This document shows positions 47,387-58,134 of a stretch of DNA of 64,000 bases, piece by piece. This DNA is from Gnetum montanum. Taxonomy: Eukaryota > Streptophyta > Gnetopsida > Gnetales > Gnetaceae. A model generated the notes under the pieces. That model searched no databases, was not told the origin of the DNA, and worked only from the letters and a program-made list of their open reading frames with translations. The stretch lies in the NCBI GenBank assembly GCA_015680685.1, contig MNCI01002250.1:103186-167185 (forward strand), read 5' to 3'. The translations under genes and the position numbers were made by a program. Every line of letters begins with the position of its first letter. The stretch's first letter is position 1.

Positions 47387-47403
47387 TGGCGCTAGAAGGA
47401 GGG
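47387..47403 (+). other. Primer binding site of element B
   Basis: TGGCGCTAGAAGGAGGG begins six bases after the LTR end. It matches the decayed site of element A at 9790-9806. Confidence 0.65.
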
Positions 47404-47429
47404 CATCTTCCTAAAACTTACTGTGCCTC

Positions 47430-48010
47430 AAAGCTCTCAGCGTCTATGCTGTTGAGTATACGCCAACCTTATCTACAAACTTCCCAGTGTCTACGCTGCT
47501 GACCATACGCCGATTCTGTCTACGAACTCTCCAGCGTCTACGCTGCTGAATATACGTTATCTGCTATACGCTGTAGACCCTGTCTACGCTATACGCTGAT
47601 GCTGCACATTTTACGCTGTACAATTTGTCTACGCTGCACACACATAACTCTATTTACGCTGCTAACATATACGCTGCACACTTTACGCTGTAGACTTTGC
47701 CTACGCTGCACATAAGACTCTGTCTACACTGTCTACGCTACCGCTAAGTTTACACTACATACCCTACACCGTAGACTCATCTACGCTACCGTCCAGTATA
47801 CATTACACTCTGTACACTGTAAACCCTATTTACACTGTATGCTGGCGCAGTATACGCTACTTAGCATATATGTTGTATGCTTTAAGCCATAGATTCTCTA
47901 CGCTGCCGCTATATGCTGTATACCCATATGCTGTCATTATTCGCTGGTCGTTGAAGCCTATACGCCGAGACCCAGTCTATACGCTGTACGCCACGAACAT
48001 AAGTTTACGC
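47430..48010 (+). repeat. TACGCTG-rich leader of element B
   Basis: Between PBS and gag, TACGCTG or TACGCTR words occur about every 15-25 bases (for example TCTACGCTGCTGA, CTATACGCTG, TTTACGCTGCACA), many as part of TATACGC. No gene. The leader of A has a sparser, CpG-decayed version. Confidence 0.7.
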
Positions 48011-48068
48011 TGCACTAGGCATACTAGTTTCATTTCTCTTCACTGTGTCATATTCTCGACCGTTCATC

Positions 48069-51000
48069 ATGAACACCGCAAACTCCAACGCCACAACCAC
48101 CCAGGTCACGGACCTTATAGGTACCATGGCTATCCAACAGCCCGCGGTACAACCCACAATGGGGCCCCGTCGTTCCCTTAGATTGCAAGGGAGGAACCCG
48201 TCGTCTAACGTTATAACTCAAGACCAGTACAATTTCATATGCGTGAAAATACAAGCTGCCCTAGCCATGGACTGAGCCGAAATGGAAGTTAAGAGGCAAT
48301 ACGAACTTTTCTACAGGGGAGGACAAGAGTTCATTCCTTCCCCATAAGATATCATCCCTCTTCCAGAGCCTTACTCTGAGCTCATCACACAACTCCTTCT
48401 GCAAAAGAGCCAGTCTCTAGATCAGCCTGTAGTAAATCCTCAACTGGAAGAGGAGGATGAGCTCGCAGCTCAATCTGAGCATGAAGACTCATACCACACC
48501 CTTAGCCCACAAACTTATATAAACCCATTGTTTCACCCATTCACCGGCGAAACTACGTTCCTCCAGCCATTTGGAATCATGCAAGCGCATGTGCCTCAAC
48601 AAGACACAGCCGCTCTCATCCCCATTCCTCCAGCAAACGATGTTCAAGTCAACACGTTTCCCCTTGCAATTCCTCCTGCGGCCACGACATCCCCGTTCTT
48701 ACAAATGCAACCCCCTCAAAACAATGTAGGAGTAACCTTCCCACCCTGCGTGATCAGAATGCTGCACATAATACTGGCCTCTACATCTGCTCATTACATA
48801 CCGCGCATCCCAACCCAAGGAACATCCTTCACAGTGGTAACCCAACAAGTTCAGGGGATTCCAACACAAAACATGACCGGGCAATGGACAGCGATTGGTG
48901 CCCAATCACATCAACCCCCTCATTATAACATAGCACCTCACACAATCTTACAAGCTAATATTCCCCAAGCACAACCATAACAACAGCAACCCCTTGCCCA
49001 CAATATGCTGCCCCTGATACCACCTGCTATAAATATTCCACAAGTACAACCTCCAACTACACAGCTTTCAGCCTTCCAACCCACTATTCAACAATCCAAT
49101 CTGTACACTGTACCACATCCCCAACCTGCCATCTCACCTAGCGCTCAAGACTGGGCTGATGCTAAGAAACTAATGTAGGAACTAGCTGACGAGGTTAAAT
49201 ACCTCAAGACGGCCGCCGATGGAGAGTTGAAGGTAGTGGACTTTTACCACAATGACCCCATCAACTCTTCTGTTCCGTCCCTAACCTTGCCCAAGGGTGT
49301 ATCATTGCCTACGCTAACTAAGTACAATGGGGAGATGGACCCCAATGCTCACCTTATAACATTTAGACTAGAATGCGCATTACTTCAGGCATGGCCACAC
49401 ACCATTTTGTGAGTGTTCCCTATGTCCCTCGCAAGGAGAGCACTTGATTGGTATCGGGCCTTGCCAAGAAACTCGATATTTTTTTCTCTAGAGGAGTTGT
49501 CACATCAATTTGTTACTAGGTTCAAGTATAACTTAAAACCTAAAGCAACACTTGACAGTCTTATACAGGTCAAACAAGCACCCCTAGAACTCATACAAAA
49601 ATTCATCCAAAGGTGGAGTGCTGTTCTCAATGAGCTCCATGAGCCGATCCCATAGACGTATCTACTCACCATTCTAAAAGCGTCTATCAACGACTTTTTC
49701 AAATCCAAGTTATATTATCTCAATGCGCGTAACCTCAATCAAGCCTTTGTACAGATTAAAAACATAGAGGAGGTAGCCAAAAATAGCCACGATCCTGCGT
49801 ATTTAGCCTTTAAGAATCAACATAGTAAAAAAGATAAAGAAAAGGCTAAAACAACTATAGCAGCGTTGGCAGAAACACAGCAAGCAAACGTGGGACGTTG
49901 GCAAAAACATAGCAAGCAAACGTGGGAAAACAAAGCAAACTGCCTGTTGCCCCTACTAATTACACTAAACCCACTCCTGCGACCGCACTAGAATCATCCT
50001 CATCACAAAACCCAACACCGAATCGTACAAGAAAATTTGAGAGGAAAGAACCCTCCCAATACACACCACTACCCATGAAACCATCGCAGTTGTTTGACCA
50101 ACTCCTAAAGGCTGGGTTAACGAAACACAAACAGTTATCCCCTGCTGCTATCTAGAGACATGATCGATTCTATCAACTGGTTCAGAACCTAAGCTTAGCA
50201 ACGCCGGATGAACCCCTAATACCAAAAGGTTTTAGAATGGATCGCTTCTGCGACTATCACCAACATAATGGGCATGGCATGGATTATTGTTTCACCCTGA
50301 AACAAGATATCCAACGAATGATCGACGGAGGTCAGATCACTTTTGATGAAGCCAACCCAGTCCAGCCACAAAACCAGGCCATGGGTGTGTATAGAGATCC
50401 GCTAAATACCAAAGAGGCGTTGTATGTCATTAACACGATCTACCTTGATAACGAAGCTGACACACCTAGCATTAACACCGTCTACTCTGACCATGATCAG
50501 CAAACGCCTAACAAACCATTTGTAGTGTGTATTCCTCCCACTGTACAAACATCCATGCCTCAATCATCATACGCCCCGTGGCAGCCATACGTCGTCTGAG
50601 TGCCCCCCACCGTAGCGACTTCTAACACCCTGACACGCGAAAAACCATACGTGGTGCGTGTACTTCCTGCCGCTACTACCGCAAACTCACAAACACCTTC
50701 TATTCAACCTACCCCTTATGTAGTCCCAGTACCAGCTGCCGTTGCAACAGTGGAGGTCCAACCTCCGCCTAAACCAACTCCATACGTCGTTAGGATACCC
50801 GAAAGTCCCAATGATTACCAATCCTTCACCCCGCAAATGTAAAGTAAACCCAGTCCTTATGTCATCAAGGTGCCCAGCCGGTCTGGCACTCAACCGCACG
50901 CAACCGTTCAACCGCAACCCCGCCCTTCTCCATATGTAGTACGAATCCCAAGGCAACTTGAGGCCTCAAAACCAACCGCGCCCCCGAGCTAGACACAAGA

Positions 51001-52302
51001 ATGCTTAGCAGACAAGCTTACACATGAACGCTTGGAGAAGGAGCGTCAACGGCTAGCCGTAGGACCTCCTAAATTGACTCCACTAAATGCAATACCCATG
51101 ACACAACCTAATGATCAACCAAACACAGGCCATGAGGGTGAATCGTCCAGAAAACATGATACGTCTAAAACAACGATTCCAAAAAAAATGACAAACCAAC
51201 GATGCACGAAATAAAATTATTGGGCCTAATGGACCAAGTCACTGCCGATAAACATATGCCCAACAGTAGAGACCTAGCCACAGCCCTAACACAAGTCACG
51301 CAAGCACTCAAACAAAAAAATACTTCATTAAGTTTATACGACCTAGTGCTGACATCTCAAACCCATCGCAAAGCTTTAGTGCGCATGTTAACATCCATCC
51401 CAGTAAGCGAGGACTTGCCTCCAAATGAACCTTCAATTCATGCGATAATGTACTCACCTCAAGGGTCAACTTCCAAGCCATTAAGCTTCCATAATAAGAA
51501 CATCAAGTTGGATGAGAAAATGGGAGGCGTAGCAACAGCCCCTATGTTCATAACAATACGAGTAAACCAATTCAAGATACATAGGGTCCATGTAGATGAT
51601 GGAGTTGCCACAAACGTAGTCCCATATCCCATCATCGAACAACTCGGGCTCACAGAGCTAATCAGACCAACTACCACCACATGCTTGAAATCATTCAACA
51701 GGTCACGCATGATGGTCAAAGGCACTGTGACTTTAGACTTCATAGCAGGGGATCAATTCCCCACATCCGCTGACTTTGTGGTAATTGATGAAATGCCAGG
51801 GTTTAACCTAATCTTGGGAAGACCCTGGTTAGCCCAACTAAAAGCAATCTCTTCCCCTATACACCAAGAAATTCACCTGCCTTATGAAGGAGGCAAAATT
51901 GTTATACACGGGGAGGCTGCTACACCCATCATCTCATCGTACATAGACATAGACCAAGGCTCAAAGGTTAAGCTCGAAGAGCCTAAACAACACGATATAA
52001 ATGAACAACAACCGGTAGGCGATAATCTTTTAAACACAAAAGAAAATTTACCCAAAACAGAAATACCTGGGCCTGACATTGTACATACGCAACCTCACTT
52101 AGAAATCATAACTGACAGGAAAACCACGACACATGCAGAAGCACACAAAAACACTAATGCAGGAACAATCCCACCAGACATTCCTTGGGCTAAATTACCA
52201 TTCAACATGATCAGCAAAGGGGACGCTGAATATAGAATAATACCCGCTAACGTGTCGCCTAACATCAAAATGATAAAAATCAAAAAATTACTAAATCAAT
52301 AA
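48069..52302 (+). pseudogene. Element B gag-protease ORF, decayed
   Basis: ATG 48069 begins MNTANSNATTTQVTDLIG, then MGPRRSLRLQGRNPS. The gag core is at 49290-49780 (LPTLTKYNGEMDPNAHL, ARRALDWYRALPRNS, FVTRFKYNLKPKATLDSL, FIQRWSAVLNELHEPIP). The zinc knuckle CDYHQHNGHGMDYC is at about 50250-50291. A Pro-rich linker (50510-50990) has about seven PYVVRVP-like repeats. The retropepsin (about 51540-51850) has VDDGVATNVVPY and FNLILGRPWL. It ends KIKKLLNQ at TAA 52300. A 32-base tandem duplication at 49865 and an indel in an A run near 51185 shift the frame. The last 366 codons (51202-52302) are open. Confidence 0.85.
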
Positions 52303-52309
52303 ACAACAC

Positions 52310-52690
52310 ATGGTCCGAAATGACGTTAAACTACAAACTGTCCGAAATGACATTAAACTATATTCCCTGTCCGAAATGACGTTAAACTACAAACTGTCCG
52401 AAATGACGTTAAACTACATTCCCTGTCTGAAATGATGTTAAACTACATAATAAGTTTGAAACGACATTAAACTACATTCCAAGTTCAGAATGACGTTAAA
52501 CTATCATGTCCGCAATGACATAAAACTAGCCACGATTAGAGATGGTCGGTCAACCGAGAAACCCACCCATGTCATTCGAAACGTCTCTTACTTACGTTGG
52601 GGCCCAAAATGGCCTTAAACTACGCATATGGCCTAGAATGGCCTTAAACTAGTGCGTATGTGGCCCGAAATGGCCTTAAACTAGATCATT
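52310..52690 (+). repeat. Hairpin-TAAACT array B1, after gag-protease
   Basis: About eleven units start eight bases after the stop. First come TGTC-N6-GAC(A/G)-TTAAACTA units spaced about 24-29 bases, then three GGCC-N6-GGCC-TTAAACTA units at 52600-52685 (one with a mismatch). An N gap follows at 52703. Confidence 0.8.
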
Positions 52691-52702
52691 CACTTATACT
52701 TT

Positions 52703-52821
52703 NNNNNNNNNNNNNNNNNNNNNNNNNNNNNNNNNNNNNNNNNNNNNNNNNNNNNNNNNNNNNNNNNNNNNNNNNNNNNNNNNNNNNNNNNNNNNNNNNN
52801 NNNNNNNNNNNNNNNNNNNNN
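52703..52821. other. Assembly gap (119 N)
   Basis: A run of N between hairpin array B1 and the 3' end of the antisense gene. Confidence 0.95.
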
Positions 52822-52981
52822 AAAAAAAAGAGAATTTTTATACATGTAATGATGTACAATTACAAGAGTTAACTGGTTTCATCCATCTGCTCAATATAAC
52901 TCAAAATTTTTAATCTACAATTCTCGTATAAATTTGAGTCAGAAAAACAAAACAAAACAAAACTAAACTAAAAACTAAAAA

Positions 52982-55900
52982 CTAAACATCAGGGATAGGA
53001 GGGTCATCCCCTTTAGACCCGCTGGCATCATGGGCCCCGCCTCCACTGGGCCCAACTTCTTGGACATCATCATTGCCTTGATCCTGAAAATGCAAAAGAA
53101 ACAATCAACATAAGGAAAAATAAAGAGACAAAACTTTCAAACATTATTCAGTGAACCGATTTCATAACAACAAAATGCTTACCGAAAAGGATCCCCCTAA
53201 GCCGAATTCCAGTCGGCGAAGGATTTCCTCTTCTGAGACACTGGTCCAATCAGTCCCATCAAGGCCTAGGTCGACATCTGCCAAGGCCTTCCCCTTGTCA
53301 ACAGCTGACCAGGTAGGATGCTTTAAAGGGAATTCACCCACTGACACCTCCCTGGAAGCCGTCGTGATTACCCTAGTGGGCAATTCCATCTCAACAGTTG
53401 TGTTTTGAGCAAAGGTATTGAACGCAGAGCGCAGACCCAGATCCTCCACAAACATTTCGTGTTGACGCTTTTCAATAGATACTTCCTTCAACGATCTCTT
53501 ATAATGATGTTTGTGGTTCTTTTCATCCTGACCCCATTTGCGTACCTTGGAAGCGAAAGCCTTCCAATCCTGGCACTTGAGGTTTAGTAGATCCACTTAG
53601 GCCTTATGCTCTGCTAGTTTCTGGGTCAGTGACACATGGCGATTGAGTAGGTTCCAGTATCTAGTATACGTGACCTCGGAAGTCCGCCAAGAGCGATCAC
53701 CACTTAGTTTAGCAGAGGCGAACTCATACCGATCCTTGAGATCGTCACGCTCAACTGACAACTCGGAAACTTCCTTCTCCTTTGCTTCAACTTGCAACCA
53801 CAACTGCTCGATGGAACGCCTACAAGTCTAGAGCGATTTGGCGTTGTGTACAAGACCCTCTGCCACCTCCTCATAAAATGGCCTTGGTACCTGCTTAACT
53901 TTTGGGGATAGCGTGGGCAAACTCTGTATGCTAACTATCTCAGAGGGATCCCGCCTTAGTTTGGCACCTATGCACACGAAAAGAATGAACGCTAAAACGA
54001 CAAAAACGGGGTGTGAAACTCTAAAGCTGTAAAGAACTCAAAACATTTATACCTATCTCAGGGTGGGCTTCCTGAATACGTTCAACAACCTCCTCAGCGA
54101 TACCAGCCAAAAAATCCATTTTACTTACAATTTCGGTCCAAGTAAATGGTCCACGAGTCTGAGACGGACTAACCTCCGCGGTCCTTTCAGGGGGAACCGT
54201 TTTCATCGGCACATCCAGCTGCATCGTTCTGGTTTCACTACCTTTGTCTGGAAGCGATGAAAACATAAAAATAAAACACCATAAAACAACAACTCACAAA
54301 GCAACGCAATAAAATAAAAGAAAACATACCGTGTTCCCTGTCCCCTTCTGGGTTTGGAGGGTCGCCAAGGTCCAACCTTCCCTTGAGGAAGCTACTGAAC
54401 ATCTCATCGACACCACCCTGGTCATCGACAAGTTCAGTATCCATGGTGTCTTCCCGTAGCTCCTCCATTTCTTCTGCCTGATCCTTGCCGGCCTCTTCCT
54501 CCTCGGTCATTAACTCCATGGTAGCTTCCTCCTCTTCAATAATTGTCTCTAATTCCTGCCTCCTCACTTCTCGAGTCAGGTCTAAAGGCATCAGTGGCAT
54601 GTAAGCAGTGAAAATAAAAAATTATGAATAAGATGAAAACGATAAAGCAATAACTATACTAAGTTTACTTACCTCAGACAGGCATCTTGAACTGTATGTG
54701 CTTCACCCGTGGCTCTTCCACATTGGAGGCCTCCTCGGTTGAACGTTCACACTTCGTCAGCTTCGACTTGGCTTGCCCAATTGTCTCTTTAATGACATGG
54801 TCGGCTCTCCTGGCAGTATAAGGCACGTCGTCTAGTTCCAACCCCACACTGTCACATGTGTGGATTGAGGTACCATATGATCCTCCCGTCGTGATAGACA
54901 CTGACTCATCAATCCCCTCGGGAGCGTCTTGGGACTCAACTATTTTAAACAAATGGTTGATCCATGGGTGGGATAATTGACCTCGATCCCGTAGAACATA
55001 CTTATTGTCTGCACGAACCACTAGAAATTCGGCTAAGCGGAGAAGATAACCAACAAAGAATGCAAAGGTAAAGTGGGACTACGCCTCGACATTTGAACGC
55101 AATTGCTCTATCTCCTTATGAAGGCCTGACAACAAAAATTGGGCCCAGTTATAACGCATTCTGGTTTCTAGGACGGTTCACATAATATGCACAGCTTCAA
55201 CAGCCAGACTCCGCACCTGAGAAAGGGATTTAGGGAATACCCGTGCCCTAAATAGGGGATATAGTTCATTAACTTCTTCAACCTTTGATTTCCCCTGCAT
55301 AGGAAATCCCTTAGCACCCTTGGTAATGCCCAACCAGTCCTCTAATTCATGAACTGTATGGAGCTCTTTATGAGCCCTATCCAAAACTACATTTATACCA
55401 TCCGTCAGTACGCCAAACAGGTTCGAAAAGAATTCAGGCGACAGATGGAAAAGTATCTTAACACCCTTAATCTGGATGCTATAGTAAGAAACGAATTTGT
55501 TGAATGAATCAAAAATTCCGATCATTTCGGCTATAGACACATCAGGGCTCGGAGTTGTAAAGAGCTCCATAAGGTCGGCATCATCTAAACAACGGACGAT
55601 GGATGGCGAGGCATGCGTGCGCAACCATTTCTGAGCCTTACTGATCTCCCCAAACTTCATCGAGAGGGTACTCTCAGTTCGTCCTGTTGTGACAGGGTCT
55701 CCGCTGGGAGGGACATCAACTGTAGATACAATTCGAAATCATCACATCAGTATAACCCCCAGCAGTCGAACAAACACGTTAACACATCTAGAGAATATTG
55801 TCTCTTACCTTCAATGGTGGACTTAGAGGTGCTACCCAAGTCAGAGTCACGAGGAAAAATTGGTCCCTTAGGCGACCAATCTCCATGCAACCATCCACGA

Positions 55901-57307
55901 GCTGTGCATTGTGTAAAATCTCTAGAAAACCGTTTGTGAAAATGGACAATATCACCCTTGGTTTGAGCTAACACAGCTCCATGAAGGGTGGGACCTGCCA
56001 TAAAGGTTTCCAAAGCGGTATGAGCTAGGGCAAGCCCATCATCATCAATGCATGTGCCATCTTGGGTAACTTGGGGCTTGCAAAAGAACAGTTGTCAAAA
56101 CAAAAGCAAACGTCGAACCATAAAACCAAAAACGACAAGCTAAACAATATTACCTCTCTATTCGGTATACTATGCCAGGAGGGTTCTAAAACAACGTGTG
56201 CACGCGTGCAGCCAAAAATAAGGTGTTGTTCAGATAATCACGTCCTCGTGGCAATAGGTCCCACATGCGCGCTAATAGGCGAGTAGATCTAGGCCCACCA
56301 GAGGGACCACCCTCGATCACAAGCGGTCCCTCGTCAATGTCTTCCATGAAGACTGCGACATCCTCTAAAGCTCCTGGCAACATCGCCTCAAGCACGCTCT
56401 GGGCCACTTGTTCTTTCAGGTGTGACCAGACCACCACCTTGAATCTGTCCAACATGAAGGGAAGGAATTCACAGGCCACTTCCCTGAACCATACCCCATT
56501 ATTGTCAATAGTCAAATTAGGAGTAGGTTCATCGGCCTCAATGGGGCCAAACTACGTTAGTACCCCCACTAGCTTAACTACCAGGGGAAAAGGTTCAGTG
56601 TCCTTGCAAGCAACCAAAATGCCACGATAAATTCGCCATGCACGAAACTGAGATGAAAAACAAAATTTCACATTGTAGGTCAACACTTAGAAAAATTACT
56701 AACTGTTTACGCTTGGCATATACGCTGGGCGTATATGCTATCAATATTGTTTACGCTCGGCGTATACACTGTTTAACTCGGCGTATACGCTGTCCAAAGC
56801 TGTTTAACTCAGCATATATGCTATCAACAGAGTGTTCGCACTTGTTCCCACTTAGCGTATACGCTGTGAAAACAGTTCTCGCCATGAAAACAGGTCTACG
56901 CTATACGCCGCTTGAAAAAGAACAAACTGTTCATGCTCAGCGTATACGCTGTGAAAATTCTCAGTGTATACGCCATAAAACCCTTCAGTGTATACACTGT
57001 GTAAATAGTTTACGCTGAACACTGTGTAAACAGTCAGCGTATACACCGTGAAAACAGTCAGCGCATTTCATCTACAGTACACACTGTTCAAACTGTTTAC
57101 GTACGCTAAGGAAACCTTCTACGCTCAGCGTATGTGCCCTCTACGCTAACTGTCTACGCTCGGTGTATACGCCGAAACCCTCTACACTGGGCGTATACAC
57201 TGAAACTCTCTACGCTACGAAGATTATCTACACCAAAATAACATGTATAGATGAAAATAACCAACGAAAGCAGGACTAGAACCTACCTGTGTGACGATCC
57301 GGGCCAT
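52982..57307 (-). pseudogene. Antisense eight-exon gene inside element B
   Basis: Minus-strand exons: 57307-57287 (MARIVTQ, CAG/GTAGGT donor), 56647-56154 (after TTTCATCTCAG), about 56076-55809 (AAG/GTAAGAG donor), 55729-54673 (TATCTACAG acceptor, GAG/GTAAGT donor), about 54610-54330, 54247-54053, 53967-53183 and 53083-52982. They give about 1,060 codons. The 3-4, 5-6, 6-7 and 7-8 joins are in frame; the 2-3 join is off by one and exon 5 lacks a clean acceptor. Exon 4 carries IKGVKILFHLSPEFFSNLFG and RYNWAQFLLSGLHKEI, like the plant transposon protein-type domain of ORF F. Exon 5 is very acidic (IEEEEATMELMTEEEEAG). Exon 7 is coiled coil (EVSELSVERDDLKDRYEF, KCQDWKAFASKVRKWGQD). Exon 8 ends PPIPDV. 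Five or so stops look like decayed Arg, Gln or Trp codons. Function unknown. Confidence 0.75.
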
Positions 57308-57665
57308 GACAGAACCCTTGGCCTAGGCAGACACTGCAGCATGGCCTCGCTCTCCTCCGCGAAAGTCAAATCAGGCCCCTTTCTCCCCTGGCCTTCTACC
57401 TCCTTGCCCTTGCCCATTTTGGTGTCCTCTACGCTGAGGTCTAAGCCTCTACGCTGGGGTCTAAGTCTCTACGCTGATGCTTGAACCTTTACGCTCACGC
57501 TGAGCCTCTACGCCGGAGTTGGAAGTTTACTCTTACGCCGGAGCTGGAGGTTTACACTGGGGTTTGGTCGTTTACGCTCGCTTAGGGTTTCGTCGTCTAC
57601 GCTTACGCTCAGGGTTTACGCTACGCTCACCGTTTACGCTTACGCTCGATGTCTATGCTCACTTC
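56695..57665. repeat. GCGTATACGC/ACGCTG repeat cluster over the 5' end of the antisense gene
   Basis: Dense copies of GCGTATACGC (exact at 56781-56790 and 56855-56864) and TACGCTG, the same words as in the LTR and leader of B. The cluster covers intron 1 of the antisense gene and the 350 bases upstream of its ATG. Except for the short exon 1 it is non-coding. ORFs here on the plus strand (56638-57018, 57519-57710) are repeat translations. Confidence 0.7.
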
Positions 57666-57788
57666 AAATTCACGGTGTTTACAAATGACACCCCTGCCCT
57701 TTACAAATGACACCGCTGCCTTGCACTTTTCTTCTTTTTATTTGTTTTTATTTTCGTTTTAATTAAAATTTTTTTAGAAACACAAAAA

Positions 57789-57799
57789 ATATATATATT
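57789..57799 (-). promoter_or_regulatory. Possible TATA region of the antisense gene
   Basis: ATATATATATT in an AT-rich segment (57730-57830) lies about 480 bases upstream of the antisense ATG, next to the repeat cluster. It is the only TATA-like run between the ATG and hairpin array B2. Weak evidence. Confidence 0.25.
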
Positions 57800-57897
57800 T
57801 AAAATAAAATAAATATTACTACATCTTGGTTTCCCTATAAACCAACTTCAGATGTCCACACCGAACATTCTAGCACAAACTCTCCTATGTACATTAT

Positions 57898-58100
57898 TTG
57901 GTCCGGTATGGCCTTAAACTGCCATGGCGGCCCGGTAAGGCCTTAAACTGCCACATCTGGCCCGGCATGGCCTTAAACTACCACCCACAGCCCGGTATGG
58001 CCTTAAACTACCATGATGGCCCGGTATGGCCTAAACTACAATGGCGGCTCGATATGGCCTTAAACTGCCATGCGTCCCGGTGTGACGATAAACCACCATC
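57898..58100 (+). repeat. Hairpin-TAAACT array B2, before RT
   Basis: Seven units spaced about 26 bases: GGTC-N6-GGCC, GGCC-N6-GGCC (three), AGCC-N6-GGCC, GGCT-N6-GGCC (G-U wobble) and last CGTC-N7-GACG, each followed by (T)TAAACTG/A or ATAAACC. This matches array A2 in kind and order: GGCC types first, CGTC/GACG last. Confidence 0.82.
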
Positions 58101-58134
58101 ATGCATGTACACGTGATTTAAGTTGCCAGAGAAC

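Noticed and set aside
53151-53587. Plus-strand ORFs over the Tat-like element B middle region
   Set aside because: They mirror exon 7 of the antisense gene. The minus frame is longer, conserved in element A and has splice borders.
54238-54600. The acidic 120-codon minus ORF as a separate gene
   Set aside because: It fits as exon 5 of the antisense gene of element B, with the neighbouring splice donor at 54330.
56265-57018. Plus-strand ORFs of 121 and 126 codons
   Set aside because: The first is antisense to exon 2 of the minus-strand gene. The second is a translation of GCGTATACGC repeats.
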